From the NCBI RefSeq assembly GCF_000403455.2, contig NZ_KE159737.1, forward strand, positions 52,797 to 116,796: DNA of 64,000 nt, in the 5' to 3' direction. Under the pieces are notes generated by a model that worked only from the letters and a program-made list of their open reading frames with translations, made no database searches and was not told where the DNA came from. Shown here in pieces: positions 35,190 through 44,472 of the stretch; positions within the stretch are counted from its first letter, which is position 1; each line of letters begins with the position of its first letter. The position numbers and the translations under genes were made by a program. The stretch comes from Dorea sp. 5-2 (lineage in GTDB: Bacteria; Bacillota; Clostridia; Lachnospirales; Lachnospiraceae).

Positions 35190-36473
35190 ATGGCGCCGTA
35201 CAGCAAGTTGAGCAAAGAGAAATTAAAGAATCTGAAAAGTGACCTTGAGAAGCAGTTTGAAGAGATCAAGAAAAAAGGACTGAAGCTTGATATGTCCCGC
35301 GGGAAACCGTCCAAGGCTCAGTTGGATCTTGGGCTTGGGATGATGGACGTCCTGACCAGTGAGTCTGACTTGTTAAGCTCGGACGGTCTGGACTGCCGTA
35401 ATTACGGGGTTCTTGACGGGATCAGTGATGCGAGAAAGCTTCTTGCGGATATGTCTGAGGTGCCGGAGCGCAGTGTTATTATATATGGGAATTCCAGTCT
35501 GAATGTCATGTTTGATACGGTGTCCCGTGCCATGACGCATGGATTCATGGGAAGTACGCCCTGGGCAAAGCTTGATAAGGTAAAGTTCCTGTGTCCTGTG
35601 CCCGGGTATGACCGTCATTTTGCGATCACGGAATTCTTTGGGATTGAGATGATCGACGTACCGCTCCTTGAGACGGGGCCGGATATGGATGTGGTAGAGG
35701 AATTGGTTGCAAAGGACGCGTCGATCAAGGGAATCTGGTGTGTGCCGAAATATTCGAATCCGACAGGTATTTCTTATTCTGATGAGACGGTCAGGAGGTT
35801 CGCGAGGCTTAAACCGGCTGCCAGTGATTTCCGTATTTTCTGGGATAATGCGTATTCGATCCATCATCTGTATGATGATAAGCGAGTGGTCGTCCTGGAG
35901 CTTTTGAACGAATGTATCAAGGTGGGAAATCCGGATATCGTGCTGAAATTCATCTCCACGTCAAAAATATCCTTCCCGGGGTCAGGTATCGCTGCGTTGG
36001 CTGCGTCAAGAGGGAACCTGGAGGATGCGAGACGTTATATGAAGTATCAGACCATCGGGCATGATAAATTGAATCAGCTGCGCCATGTGCGTTATTTTGG
36101 GGATATGCTGGGCGTTTACGAGCATATGAGGAAACATGCCGCGATCCTTCGCCCGAAGTTCGAGAAGGTAGACGAGATCCTTACGAAAGAACTGGGCGGT
36201 CTTGGGATCGGTACATGGACGAAGCCGCTGGGGGGATATTTTATGTCCTTTGATTCCCTGGAAGGGTGCGCGAAGGCGATCGTTGCCAAGGCGAAAGAGG
36301 CAGGGCTTGTGATGACAGACGCGGGTGCGACCTATCCATACGGAAAAGATCCGAAAGACTGTAATATCCGGATCGCGCCGTCGTTCCCGACCGTGGATGA
36401 ACTGGAAGAAGCGGCGAAGATCTTCGTGCTCAGCGTGAAGCTGGTAAGTGTTGAGAAGTTGTTGAACGCGTAG
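35190..36473 (+). CDS. PLP-dependent aminotransferase (Asp_aminotransf/MocR-like class I)
   Basis: 427 aa. KLDMSRGKPSKAQLDL and IYGNSSLNVMFDTVSRAM near the N-terminus, VPKYSNPTGISYSDETV, FWDNAYSIHHL (cofactor Asp) and FISTSKISFPGSGIAALA with the PLP-binding lysine are diagnostic. The sequence fits the PF12897 aminotransferase family, annotated as aspartate aminotransferase in Clostridia, rather than classical AspC. Cytoplasmic; 2-oxoglutarate as amino acceptor is likely. CAGGAGGGAG precedes the ATG. It stands alone between its own promoter and the terminator at 36546. Confidence 0.85.
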   Translation: MAPYSKLSKEKLKNLKSDLEKQFEEIKKKGLKLDMSRGKPSKAQLDLGLGMMDVLTSESDLLSSDGLDCRNYGVLDGISDARKLLADMSEVPERSVIIYGNSSLNVMFDTVSRAMTHGFMGSTPWAKLDKVKFLCPVPGYDRHFAITEFFGIEMIDVPLLETGPDMDVVEELVAKDASIKGIWCVPKYSNPTGISYSDETVRRFARLKPAASDFRIFWDNAYSIHHLYDDKRVVVLELLNECIKVGNPDIVLKFISTSKISFPGSGIAALAASRGNLEDARRYMKYQTIGHDKLNQLRHVRYFGDMLGVYEHMRKHAAILRPKFEKVDEILTKELGGLGIGTWTKPLGGYFMSFDSLEGCAKAIVAKAKEAGLVMTDAGATYPYGKDPKDCNIRIAPSFPTVDELEEAAKIFVLSVKLVSVEKLLNA

Positions 36474-36545
36474 GGAATGAAGTTTCAGACATGTACTGAG
36501 GTGAAGATGTGTTTGAAAGAGTTATAGCAGTTATATCTAAGTAGA

Positions 36546-36594
36546 AAAGATACCGTCATGAACGCCGGATTCCCTGGAGCATGACGGTATCTTT
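36546..36594. terminator. Bidirectional terminator between aminotransferase and cysK
   Basis: AAAGATACCGTCATG and CATGACGGTATCTTT form a perfect 15-bp stem with a 19-base loop and a TTTTG tail, placed between convergent genes. Confidence 0.85.
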
Positions 36595-36653
36595 TGTTAT
36601 AAAGAAAACAGAATAAAGGACAGTTTGGCGCGTTTATTCCCGCGAACAACGTG

Positions 36654-37607
36654 TCAAGCGGGCATGCTTGCATGCAGATTTGACTCAAATAGAGGCGTGG
36701 AGAAGTATCTTTCTGCCGTATCCGGAAGTATGGTCACGACCGTCTTGCCTTTTCCGAGCTTCTTCGCCATCTTTATGGCGGCGGCTACATTCGTTCCGCT
36801 GGAGATACCGCACATCAGACCTTCCAGTCTTGCCAGGTCCCGGGAGGTTCGGAGCGCTTCTTCGTCCGAGATGATCGCGATGTCTTCGTAAATGTGTTGG
36901 TTCAGCACCTTCGGCACGACGCCGTCGCCGATGCCCATCTGGATGTGAGTACCGACTGTTCCGCCCGCAAGAATAGCGGCATTCTCCGGTTCAACCGCCC
37001 AGATCGTGATATCGGGATTAAGCGCTTTCAGAGTCTCGCCGATCCCGGTGATGGTCCCGCCAGTTCCGATTCCCGAGCAGAAGCCGTGGATCGTACCTGC
37101 GACCTGTTCTAAGATCTCAAGACCGGTATGGTGGCGGTGTACCATGGGATTGGCTTCATTTTCAAACTGTTGGGGGACGAACACCCGGGGATCCTCGGCA
37201 GCCATGCGGGCTGCGGTCCGGACACATTCTTCGATGCAGTCGCCGATATTGCCGGCGTCGTGGATCAGGATGACTTTTGCGCCGTAATGCTCCACGAGCA
37301 GACGTCTTTCCTGGCTTACGGAATCGGGCATGATGATAACTGTCTCGTAGCCTTTTACCGCGCCGACCAACGCAAGCCCGATCCCTTGGTTGCCGCTTGT
37401 GGGTTCTACGATGATGGAATCTTCCTTCAGGATACCTGCCGCTTCAGCCTGTGCGATCATGTTGTAAGCGGTCCTGGTCTTGATGGAGCCGCCGACGTTC
37501 AATCCTTCGAATTTGACTAAAACACGGGCAGAGTCTTCCTCGGTCATCCGGTTGAGTTGTATGATGGGTGTGCGCCCCATTGCTTCTAATATGTTTTTAT
37601 AGATCAT
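36654..37607 (-). CDS. cysK: Cysteine synthase A (O-acetylserine sulfhydrylase)
   Basis: 317 aa. LEAMGRTPIIQLNRM at the start, NVGGSIKTRTAYNMI with the PLP lysine (K43), PTSGNQGIGLAL (substrate loop, residues 70-80), GIGTGGTITGIGETL (phosphate loop) and GLMCGISSGTNVAA match the CysK/OASS family. It makes cysteine from O-acetylserine and sulfide. GSIKTR and SGNQGIG in place of the usual SVKDR and SGNTGI are lineage variants seen in Clostridia; a related beta-replacement enzyme is the alternative. Monocistronic, minus strand. Confidence 0.9.
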   Translation of the reverse strand: MIYKNILEAMGRTPIIQLNRMTEEDSARVLVKFEGLNVGGSIKTRTAYNMIAQAEAAGILKEDSIIVEPTSGNQGIGLALVGAVKGYETVIIMPDSVSQERRLLVEHYGAKVILIHDAGNIGDCIEECVRTAARMAAEDPRVFVPQQFENEANPMVHRHHTGLEILEQVAGTIHGFCSGIGTGGTITGIGETLKALNPDITIWAVEPENAAILAGGTVGTHIQMGIGDGVVPKVLNQHIYEDIAIISDEEALRTSRDLARLEGLMCGISSGTNVAAAIKMAKKLGKGKTVVTILPDTAERYFSTPLFESNLHASMPA

Positions 37608-37816
37608 GATGTGTATATTCCTCGACTTTCCTGATATTACGGTTGCTGTTGCGGCATCCGCGGCATGGCGTCCGCAGAAGTATGCTGCATATTACAATAC
37701 TCCTGGAAGTGTTATGCTCTGGAAGTATTATACTAAAGAAGAAACCGTGTGTACAGTACCATATGCCGGAAACTGTCAATGTGACAGAAAAAACACCGGA
37801 AAATCAAAAGAAAGAC

Positions 37817-37845
37817 TTGCTTTTTGGGGTGGGATATGGTACGCT
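37817..37845 (+). promoter_or_regulatory. Possible promoter of the rpmG-secE-nusG block
   Basis: TTGCTT (37817-37822), 17 bases, TACGCT (37840-37845). The interval 37608-37951 has no gene I can support; this is its only clear promoter-like signal. Confidence 0.4.
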
Positions 37846-37951
37846 ATTTGAGCGAATGGAAGAAGGTCTTTTTTTTATGCCTAAAAATGAGGCAGCCTCG
37901 CAAGCTGCCAGGTAACACGTCAATTAAGAAATATAAAGCGAGGTGGAAGTT

Positions 37952-38101
37952 GTGCGTACAAGAATCACATTGGAATGTACAGAATGCAAGCAGCGTAATT
38001 ACAACATGACGAAGGATAAGAAAGCGCATCCTGAGCGTATGGAGACGAAGAAGTACTGCAGATTCTGTAAATCACACACATTGCACAAGGAAACAAAATA
38101 G
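37952..38101 (+). CDS. rpmG: 50S ribosomal protein L33
   Basis: 49 aa from a GTG at 37952 (GAGGTGGAAGTT upstream): [16 protein letters not shown], then a basic stretch, then [15 protein letters not shown]. The two CxxC pairs (CTEC and CRFC) mark the zinc-binding C+ form of L33. It is too short for routine gene calls, but position and sequence are unambiguous: L33 directly before secE and nusG is the standard firmicute order. Confidence 0.95.
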   Translation: MRTRITLECTECKQRNYNMTKDKKAHPERMETKKYCRFCKSHTLHKETK

Positions 38102-38123
38102 TCGCTGTAAAGGAGTGTTTGTC

Positions 38124-38315
38124 ATGAGTGAGAAGACACAGAAGCAGAGCTGGTTCAAAGGTGTCAGCAATGAATTCAAGAAGATCATATGGTCAGACAA
38201 GAAGACAGTGGCGAAGCAGACGGCGGCAGTTGTTGTAGTATCCGTAATGTTGGGCGTGATTATTGCGATTGTGGATTTTGCGTCTCAGTACGGGGTGGAT
38301 TTACTGGTCAGGTAA
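38124..38315 (+). CDS. secE: Preprotein translocase subunit SecE
   Basis: 63 aa from ATG 38124 (AAAGGAGTGTTTGTC). A short hydrophilic amphipathic segment with FKGVSNEFKKIIWSDKKTV (the conserved SecE motif) leads to one membrane helix (TAAVVVVSVMLGVIIAIVDF). Essential part of the SecYEG channel. It lies 22 bases after rpmG and 33 before nusG. Confidence 0.95.
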   Translation: MSEKTQKQSWFKGVSNEFKKIIWSDKKTVAKQTAAVVVVSVMLGVIIAIVDFASQYGVDLLVR

Positions 38316-38348
38316 CGTTGATGGCATGCAGGCAAGAAAGGTGAGTTT

Positions 38349-38864
38349 ATGTCAGAAGCAAAATGGTATGTGGTGCATACCTATTCCGGGTATGAGAACA
38401 AAGTAAAGGCAAACATTGATAAGACGATAGAAAACAGGCATCTGGAAGAGCAGATCCTGGAAGTCCGTGTTCCGATGCAGGATGTTGTGGAGTTGAAGAA
38501 CGGCGTCCAGAAAGCAGCACAGAAGAAGATGTTTCCTGGATACGTACTGATCCACATGATCATGAACGATGATACGTGGTATGTTGTTCGTAATACCAGG
38601 GGCGTTACGGGATTCGTAGGGCCCGGTTCAAAACCGGTTCCACTCACAGACGCAGAGATGGCTCCGCTTGGGATCAAGCGCGAGAATATGGTGGTGAATT
38701 TTGCGGAAGGCGATACCGTTCAGGTCATCGCCGGGGCATGGGCAGATACCGTCGGCGTTATTCAGGCCATGAACATGCAGAAACAAAGTCTTACGATCAA
38801 TGTTGAACTGTTCGGCCGTGAAACACCGGTTGAGATTAGTTTCTCAGAAGTTAAGAAGATGTAA
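38349..38864 (+). CDS. nusG: Transcription antitermination/termination factor NusG
   Basis: 171 aa. The NGN domain starts AKWYVVHTYSGYENKVKANI, with KMFPGYVLIHMIMNDDTWYV and RNTRGVTGFVGPGSKPVPL; the C-terminal KOW domain contains FAEGDTVQVIAGAWADTVGV. It binds RNA polymerase and ribosome/Rho or antitermination partners. Standard position in the secE-nusG-rplK-rplA block. Confidence 0.97.
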   Translation: MSEAKWYVVHTYSGYENKVKANIDKTIENRHLEEQILEVRVPMQDVVELKNGVQKAAQKKMFPGYVLIHMIMNDDTWYVVRNTRGVTGFVGPGSKPVPLTDAEMAPLGIKRENMVVNFAEGDTVQVIAGAWADTVGVIQAMNMQKQSLTINVELFGRETPVEISFSEVKKM

Positions 38865-38880
38865 GTAAGAATGAAAATGA

Positions 38881-38920
38881 GTGGGAGGGGTATGGCTCCC
38901 CGGCAATACCACAAGGAGGT
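38881..38920 (+). promoter_or_regulatory. Conserved leader hairpin before rplK
   Basis: GTGGGAGGGG...CTCCCCGGCAATACCAC (38881-38912) folds with GTGG/CCAC and GGGAG/CTCCC pairing, directly followed by the ribosome-binding site AAGGAGGT. A shortened copy precedes rplA (39490-39524). Two copies in front of the L11 and L1 genes suggest an autogenous L1 (or L11) mRNA-binding site; this is inference. Confidence 0.55.
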
Positions 38921-38927
38921 AATGAAA

Positions 38928-39350
38928 ATGGCAAAAAAAGTAGAAGGTTATATCAAGTTACAGATTCCTGCAGGGAAAGCAACACCGGCTCCACCGGTCG
39001 GCCCGGCGCTTGGACAGCATGGTGTGAATATCGTTGAATTTACAAAGCAGTTCAATGCAAGGACGGCAGATCAGGGAGACCTGATCATTCCTGTAGTTAT
39101 CACCGTTTACAATGACAGAAGTTTCAGCTTCATCACCAAGACGCCGCCGGCGGCAGTTCTGATCAAGAAGGCATGTAATATTAAGTCTGGTTCAGGCGTA
39201 CCGAATAAGACAAAAGTTGCAACGATCACACAGGCTCAGTTAAGAGAGATCGCTGAGACAAAGATGCCGGATCTGAACGCAGCTACGGTAGAAGCTGCAA
39301 TGAGCATGGTAGCAGGCACCTGCCGCAGCATGGGCGTAAAAGTGGAGTAG
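38928..39350 (+). CDS. rplK: 50S ribosomal protein L11
   Basis: 140 aa from ATG 38928, the second of two near-adjacent ATGs and the one properly spaced from [60 protein letters not shown] and [11 protein letters not shown] are the canonical L11 blocks. It binds the GTPase-associated region of 23S rRNA. Confidence 0.97.
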   Translation: MAKKVEGYIKLQIPAGKATPAPPVGPALGQHGVNIVEFTKQFNARTADQGDLIIPVVITVYNDRSFSFITKTPPAAVLIKKACNIKSGSGVPNKTKVATITQAQLREIAETKMPDLNAATVEAAMSMVAGTCRSMGVKVE

Positions 39351-39353
39351 AGC

Positions 39354-39426
39354 ACTTGGCGAGGTATTTTCGAGCTTAGTGCGAACCCCATCTGTTCACT
39401 TGGCGAGGTACTTTCGAGCCTAGTGA
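39354..39426 (+). repeat. Two 29-bp direct repeats between rplK and rplA
   Basis: CACTTGGCGAGGTATTTTCG... (39354-39382) recurs at 39398-39426 with two differences, at a 44-base period; a third partial start (CACTTAGCGAAG) is at 39448. Each unit begins CACT and ends AGTG. They insert ~130 bases of extra leader between two genes that are normally close. Confidence 0.7.
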
Positions 39427-39489
39427 AGCAGATGATACCTTAGAGGCACTTAGCGAAGCATACGATTTCAGAAATTGTAAAACGAGTAA

Positions 39490-39524
39490 GTGGGAGGGTT
39501 ATCCCGGCAATACCACAAGGAGGT
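39490..39524 (+). promoter_or_regulatory. Conserved leader hairpin before rplA
   Basis: GTGGGAGGGTTATCCCGGCA then ATACCAC followed by AAGGAGGT, the same outer stem (GTGG/CCAC), loop bases and ribosome-binding site as upstream of rplK. Conservation of structure with a shortened inner stem (AGGG/CCC) supports a functional RNA element. Confidence 0.55.
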
Positions 39525-39531
39525 TATTTAG

Positions 39532-40224
39532 ATGAAAAGAGGAAAGAAATATGTAGAAGCTGCGAAAGCGATCAACAGAGGAACACTCTACGATGTTGCC
39601 GACGCGGTATCATTAGTAAAAAAGACTGCAGTTGCAAAATTCGATGAGACAATCGAGGCTCATATCAGAACCGGATGTGACGGACGTCATGCAGACCAGC
39701 AGATCCGTGGCGCTGTTGTACTTCCGCATGGAACAGGCAAGAAAGTTCGTATCCTTGTATTTGCGAAGGATGCCAAGGCTGAAGAAGCGAAGGCAGCCGG
39801 CGCGGATTATGTAGGAGGAGACGAGCTGATCCCGAAGATCCAGAACGAGAACTGGTTTGAATTCGACGTAGTAGTTGCTACGCCAGATATGATGGGTATT
39901 GTCGGACGTCTTGGACGTATCCTGGGACCAAAGGGACTTATGCCGAACCCGAAGGCAGGTACGGTAACCATGGACGTTACGAAGGCGATCCAGGATATCA
40001 AGGCAGGTAAGATTGAGTACAGACTTGACAGAGCAAACATTATCCATGTGCCGTTGGGTAAAGCATCCTTTACGGAAGAGCAGATTACGGACAACTTCCA
40101 GACGCTTATCGACGCAATCATCAAGGCAAGGCCGGCAGCAGTAAAGGGTCAGTTCTTAAAGAGCGTGACACTTACATCTACGATGGGGCCTGGCGTTAAG
40201 ATCAATCCTATGAGATTGGCTTAA
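39532..40224 (+). CDS. rplA: 50S ribosomal protein L1
   Basis: 230 aa, full length. [60 protein letters not shown] and [20 protein letters not shown] are canonical L1 signatures. It binds the L1 stalk of 23S rRNA and, in many bacteria, represses its own operon by binding mRNA, which makes the hairpins before rplK and rplA interesting. rplJ/rplL do not follow; a tRNA and fba do. Confidence 0.97.
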   Translation: MKRGKKYVEAAKAINRGTLYDVADAVSLVKKTAVAKFDETIEAHIRTGCDGRHADQQIRGAVVLPHGTGKKVRILVFAKDAKAEEAKAAGADYVGGDELIPKIQNENWFEFDVVVATPDMMGIVGRLGRILGPKGLMPNPKAGTVTMDVTKAIQDIKAGKIEYRLDRANIIHVPLGKASFTEEQITDNFQTLIDAIIKARPAAVKGQFLKSVTLTSTMGPGVKINPMRLA

Positions 40225-40354
40225 TATTAGAGAATGATTGAATAAGATATAGGGCGGACGCCGTATATGCGGTCGAACGAAACCGCATATACGGCAGATT
40301 CCCAGTTGGTTCGAAAATAATTGCAAAAAAACAAGAAAAAAGTAAAAAAAGTAC

Positions 40355-40383
40355 TTGCATATTTGTCATATCTTTGCTATACT
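40355..40383 (+). promoter_or_regulatory. Promoter of tRNA-Glu
   Basis: TTGCAT (40355-40360), 17 bases, TATACT (40378-40383), about 30 bases before the tRNA. Confidence 0.75.
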
Positions 40384-40414
40384 AGACAAGCACGAAACAG
40401 AGAGATATAAATAA

Positions 40415-40486
40415 GGCTCCGTGGTCAAGCGGTCAAGACGCTAGCCTCTCACGCTGGAATCAGGGGTTCGATTCCCCTCGGAGTCA
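40415..40486 (+). tRNA. tRNA-Glu (CTC anticodon)
   Basis: The acceptor stem GGCTCCG pairs with CGGAGTC and the discriminator is A. The anticodon arm is CTAGC-CTCTCAC-GCTGG, anticodon CTC reading GAG; the T arm is GGGGTTCGATTCCCC. CCA is not encoded. Promoter upstream, terminator downstream: a single-gene unit. Confidence 0.93.
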
Positions 40487-40495
40487 CTGAATGAG

Positions 40496-40536
40496 ATACT
40501 GAAATCCTTTGGAGATAAGGGATTTCAGTATTTTTT
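40496..40536 (+). terminator. Terminator of tRNA-Glu
   Basis: ATACTGAAATCC and GGATTTCAGTAT form a 12-bp stem followed by TTTTTTCTTG. Confidence 0.88.
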
Positions 40537-40643
40537 CTTGTTTTTTCATTCGTTATGTTATATAATAAACGAAGTGGAATAAATTACATGCTGATAAGGT
40601 GCAGCGGCATCTTGGACGGCAGAAGGAATTGGAGGAATTAAAC

Positions 40644-41507
40644 ATGTTAGTATCAGCAAAAGAGATGCTTGAAAAAGCAGTAGCTGGCCACTACGCAGTA
40701 GGACAGTTCAACATCAACAACCTTGAGTGGACGAAAGCCATCCTGACAGCAGCTGAGGAGACAAAGTCACCTGTGATCTTAGGTGTGTCTGAGGGCGCAG
40801 GAAAGTACATGACCGGCTTTAAGACCGTACAGGATATGGTAGCAGCTATGGTAGACGAGATGGGAATCACTGTTCCGGTAGCTACACATCTTGACCACGG
40901 TTCCTATGATGGATGTAAGAAATGTATCGAGGCAGGATTTACATCTATTATGTTTGACGGATCTAAGTATCCGATCGAAGAGAATGTTGCTAAGACAAAA
41001 GAATTGATCGAGATCTGCAAAGAGAAGGGAATGTCCCTTGAGGCAGAAGTAGGTTCCATCGGCGGAGAAGAAGACGGTGTAGTCGGACAGGGCGAATGTG
41101 CGGATCCGAACGAGTGTAAGATGATCGCTGATCTTGGTGTGGACATGCTTGCGGCAGGAATCGGTAATATTCATGGAAAGTATCCTGAGAATTGGGCCGG
41201 ATTAAGCTTCGAGACTCTGGACGCTATCCAGAAGCTGACAGGAGACATGCCGTTAGTTCTTCACGGCGGAACAGGTATTCCGGATGATATGATCAAGAAG
41301 GCGATCGATCTGGGAGTTGCTAAGATCAATGTGAACACAGAGTGTCAGTTAGTATTTGCAGATGCTACACGTAAATATATCGAGGCAGGAAAAGATCTCG
41401 AAGGAAAGGGATTTGATCCTCGTAAATTGCTCAAACCTGGATATGAAGCAATCATTGACAAGGTAAAAGAGAAGATGGAGTTATTCGGTTCAGTTGGAAA
41501 AGCGTAA
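40644..41507 (+). CDS. fba: Class II fructose-1,6-bisphosphate aldolase
   Basis: 287 aa from ATG 40644 (TTGGAGGAATTAAAC). VGQFNINNLEWTKAIL, ATHLDHGSYDGCKKCIEAG (zinc and catalytic Asp/His), SLEAEVGSIGGEEDG, GNIHGKYPE, LHGGTGIPDDMIKKAI and KINVNTECQ are all present, as in metal-dependent FbaA of Firmicutes. It cleaves fructose-1,6-bisphosphate in glycolysis. An upstream in-frame codon at 40599 has no ribosome-binding site. Probably monocistronic. Confidence 0.96.
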   Translation: MLVSAKEMLEKAVAGHYAVGQFNINNLEWTKAILTAAEETKSPVILGVSEGAGKYMTGFKTVQDMVAAMVDEMGITVPVATHLDHGSYDGCKKCIEAGFTSIMFDGSKYPIEENVAKTKELIEICKEKGMSLEAEVGSIGGEEDGVVGQGECADPNECKMIADLGVDMLAAGIGNIHGKYPENWAGLSFETLDAIQKLTGDMPLVLHGGTGIPDDMIKKAIDLGVAKINVNTECQLVFADATRKYIEAGKDLEGKGFDPRKLLKPGYEAIIDKVKEKMELFGSVGKA

Positions 41508-41524
41508 ATAAGTTAAAATTTTGC

Positions 41525-41553
41525 TTGCTTTTTTCGATGGATTGAGGTATACT
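41525..41553 (+). promoter_or_regulatory. Promoter of the glutamine synthetase leader
   Basis: TTGCTT (41525-41530), 17-base spacer, TATACT (41548-41553). Transcription would start near 41560, just upstream of the hairpin at 41573, leaving a ~105-base leader before glnN. Confidence 0.7.
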
Positions 41554-41572
41554 AGCAAACGTACAAAGAACG

Positions 41573-41607
41573 AAGGCGTTCCGACGAAGGTCGGGATGCC
41601 TTTTTCT
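41573..41607 (+). terminator. Intrinsic terminator in the glnN leader (possible attenuator)
   Basis: AAGGCGTTCCGAC, GAAG loop, GTCGGGATGCCTT then TTTCT: a 13-bp stem including two G-T pairs. It lies downstream of the promoter at 41525 and upstream of glnN, so it would stop the glnN transcript unless antiterminated; it might also end read-through from fba. Confidence 0.8.
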
Positions 41608-41666
41608 ATAGGAATCAATTTAGATCTTGTTTGCAAGGAGAAGTAAGGAAAAGGAGCGTAAGAGCT

Positions 41667-43778
41667 ATGAGTGAACTGTTGAATGTAACCACTATTTTTG
41701 GAGAAGACGTATTTAATGATACGGTAATGCAGGAGCGTCTGCCGAAGAAGGTTTACAAGAATCTGAAGAGAACGATCGAGGAAGGGAAAGAGCTTGATCT
41801 GGTGACGGCGGATGTTATTGCCCATGAGATGAAAGAGTGGGCGATCGAGAAGGGCGCCACGCACTATACGCATTGGTTCCAGCCGCTTACCGGAGTCACG
41901 GCAGAGAAGCACGATTCCTTTATCTCAGCACCGCTGCCCAGCGGCAAGGTATTGATGAGCTTTTCCGGTAAGGAATTGATCAAGGGCGAGCCGGACGCGT
42001 CTTCATTTCCGTCAGGCGGGCTGCGCGCCACATTTGAGGCGAGAGGCTATACGGCATGGGATTGCACGTCGCCGGCATTCGTAAGGCATGACGCGGCGGG
42101 AGCGACGCTCTGTATCCCGACGGCGTTCTGTTCCTATACGGGAGAGGCGCTTGACCAGAAGACGCCGCTTTTGCGTTCCATGGAAGCGATCAACACGCAG
42201 TCTCTGAGGCTTTTACGGCTTTTTGGAAATACGACGTCAAAGAAGGTGACGCCGTCGGTGGGTCCGGAGCAGGAATATTTTCTTGTGGACGCTGAGAAAT
42301 TCAAGCAGAGGAAGGACCTGATCTATACGGGGCGCACCTTGTTCGGCGCGATGCCTCCGAAGGGGCAGGAGTTGGACGATCATTATTTCGGAACGATCCG
42401 TCAGAGGATCGCGGGCTTCATGAAGGATGTGAACGAGGAGCTGTGGAAAGTAGGCGTGACAGCCAAGACACAGCACAATGAAGTGGCTCCCGCGCAGCAT
42501 GAGCTTGCGCCGATCTATGCGGAGGCGAACGTGGCTGTCGATCACAATCATCTGGTAATGCAGACGCTTAAGAGAGTGGCGTGTCAGCATGGGATGAAAT
42601 GTCTGCTGCACGAGAAGCCGTTCGCAGGGGTGAATGGTTCCGGTAAGCATAACAACTGGTCGCTTACGACGGACGACGGGAAGAATCTTCTGGATCCCGG
42701 GAAGACCCCTCACGAGAATATACAGTTTCTGCTGGTGCTTACGTGTATCCTGAAGGCAGTGGATGATCATGCGGATCTGCTTCGCGAGTCGGCGGCGGAT
42801 CCGGGGAACGATCACAGGCTTGGGGCAAACGAGGCGCCTCCGGCGATCATCTCTATTTTCCTGGGAGAGCAGCTTGAGGATGTGATGGAACAGTTGGTCA
42901 GCACGGGAGAGGCGACGCACAGTCTTAAGGGCGGCAAACTCGAGACGGGAGTCAGGACCCTGCCGGATCTAGCCAAAGACGCGACAGACCGCAACCGCAC
43001 GTCTCCGTTTGCATTTACCGGAAATAAATTCGAGTTCCGTATGGTGGGTTCCAGGGATTCCGTGGCGGGACCGAATGTCGTGCTGAATACCATTGTTGCG
43101 GAAGCATTTGCGGAGGCGTGCGACGCCATCGAGGGCGCCGAAGATTTCCAGAAAGCAGTGCATGACCAGATCAAGAAATACGCCGTTGAGCATCAGCGGG
43201 TGGTATTCAACGGCAACGGATATTCTGACGAGTGGGTGGAAGAGGCCAAACGCCGCGGCCTTCCGAATATTAAGTCTATGGTGGAGGCGATCCCGGCGCT
43301 TACCACAGAGAAGTCCGTGGCAATGTTTGAGAAATTCAAGGTATTTACCAGAGCGGAATTGGAATCCCGTGCGGAGATCAAATTCGAAAATTATGCGAAG
43401 GCGATCAATATAGAAGCGCGTACGATGATCGACATGGCGAGTAAGCAGTTTATACCGGCTGTCATCAAGTATACGAAGGAACTTGCGGATACGGTCGTGG
43501 CGGTGAAGGCTGCAGGAGTGGATGCGGATGTACAGGCTGATCTACTTAAGGAGGTGTCTGTGCTTCTTGCGGAGATGAAGCGGGCGCTGACGGCGCTGTG
43601 TCAGTCGGCGGATCATGCGGCGGCGATGGAAGAAGGAGAAGGACAGGCGAAATATTATTATTCGGATGTCGTTCCGGCGATGGAAGCTCTGCGGGCGCCG
43701 GTAGATAAGCTTGAGATGATCGTAGATAAGGAAGCGTGGCCGATGCCGTCTTACGGAGACCTGATCTTTGAAGTGTAG
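41667..43778 (+). CDS. glnN: Glutamine synthetase type III (GSIII)
   Basis: 703 aa from ATG 41667 (AAAGGAGCGTAAGAGCT), the length of GSIII rather than ~440-residue [64 protein letters not shown] and [20 protein letters not shown] are GSIII signatures, including metal- and ATP-binding residues. It makes glutamine from glutamate and ammonia, ATP-driven, as a large two-ring oligomer. The terminator in its leader suggests regulation by premature termination, fitting nitrogen control. Confidence 0.96.
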   Translation: MSELLNVTTIFGEDVFNDTVMQERLPKKVYKNLKRTIEEGKELDLVTADVIAHEMKEWAIEKGATHYTHWFQPLTGVTAEKHDSFISAPLPSGKVLMSFSGKELIKGEPDASSFPSGGLRATFEARGYTAWDCTSPAFVRHDAAGATLCIPTAFCSYTGEALDQKTPLLRSMEAINTQSLRLLRLFGNTTSKKVTPSVGPEQEYFLVDAEKFKQRKDLIYTGRTLFGAMPPKGQELDDHYFGTIRQRIAGFMKDVNEELWKVGVTAKTQHNEVAPAQHELAPIYAEANVAVDHNHLVMQTLKRVACQHGMKCLLHEKPFAGVNGSGKHNNWSLTTDDGKNLLDPGKTPHENIQFLLVLTCILKAVDDHADLLRESAADPGNDHRLGANEAPPAIISIFLGEQLEDVMEQLVSTGEATHSLKGGKLETGVRTLPDLAKDATDRNRTSPFAFTGNKFEFRMVGSRDSVAGPNVVLNTIVAEAFAEACDAIEGAEDFQKAVHDQIKKYAVEHQRVVFNGNGYSDEWVEEAKRRGLPNIKSMVEAIPALTTEKSVAMFEKFKVFTRAELESRAEIKFENYAKAINIEARTMIDMASKQFIPAVIKYTKELADTVVAVKAAGVDADVQADLLKEVSVLLAEMKRALTALCQSADHAAAMEEGEGQAKYYYSDVVPAMEALRAPVDKLEMIVDKEAWPMPSYGDLIFEV

Positions 43779-43957
43779 CGGATCATCCCGGTTCTCCTGT
43801 AAAATGGAAACGGCAGTTTCCGGAAAGGATGTTTAGAAACACTTTAAGAAATTTTAAGAACCTTGGACTTGGAATGGGCAGGAGTATATGCTATTCTAAG
43901 TCTAAGGTTTTATTTGACTTTCATTTTCTGACAGACCGGATATACAGGAGGTTATCT

Positions 43958-44416
43958 ATGACGAAGTACGAGTTTTTAGAAAAGATGAGGCATGCCCTGG
44001 CAAATGACCTGAGCGCTCCTATTGTACAGGAGAATGTGGAATATTATGACAGCTATATCAGTGAAGAGATGAGAAAGGGGAGAAGCGAGACGGCGGTGAC
44101 AGAAGAGCTCGGAGATCCCTGGGCGATAGCCAGGACGATCATCGGATCGGCGGAGAATGGAGGCGGCACGCAGGAGTATACTTACGATTCCGCGCGTCAG
44201 GCTTATGGACGGGAGATGCAGAGCGGAAGACAGATCCATATATTGGGCATGGGGGCATGGTGGAAGAGGCTGCTGTTGGTTCTGGGGATCGTGGGCGTGA
44301 TCATGTTGTTTGCGGCGGTGATCGGAGGGATCTTCTCGCTTCTTGCGCCGATCTTGGTTCCGTGTCTTATCGTAGTATTCATATCACGTATGATCGGCGG
44401 GAACCGGCGGCGGTGA
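43958..44416 (+). CDS. HAAS/DUF1700-type membrane protein
   Basis: 152 aa from ATG 43958 (ACAGGAGGTTATCT). The N-terminal ~70 residues match the HAAS-like helical domain (YEFLEKMRHALANDLSAPIV, then YYDSYISEEMRKGRSE and LGDPWAIARTII). A hydrophobic C-terminal region follows (LLLVLGIVGVIMLFAAVIGG, then a second helix to ISRMIGGNRRR). Such proteins usually pair with PadR-like regulators that control them, but no such gene is adjacent. Function unknown, probably envelope signalling. Confidence 0.75.
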   Translation: MTKYEFLEKMRHALANDLSAPIVQENVEYYDSYISEEMRKGRSETAVTEELGDPWAIARTIIGSAENGGGTQEYTYDSARQAYGREMQSGRQIHILGMGAWWKRLLLVLGIVGVIMLFAAVIGGIFSLLAPILVPCLIVVFISRMIGGNRRR

Positions 44417-44441
44417 AGTGAGATCACATGCCGTTAAAAGT

Positions 44442-44472
44442 AAAAGACCGATGGGGGAGCCATCGGTCTTTT
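44442..44472. terminator. Terminator
   Basis: AAAAGACCGATGG, GGGAG, CCATCGGTCTTTT: a perfect 13-bp stem with A/T tracts, after the HAAS-like gene. The gap to 44811 contains another 8-bp hairpin (44503-44522) and the promoter at 44694. Confidence 0.9.
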
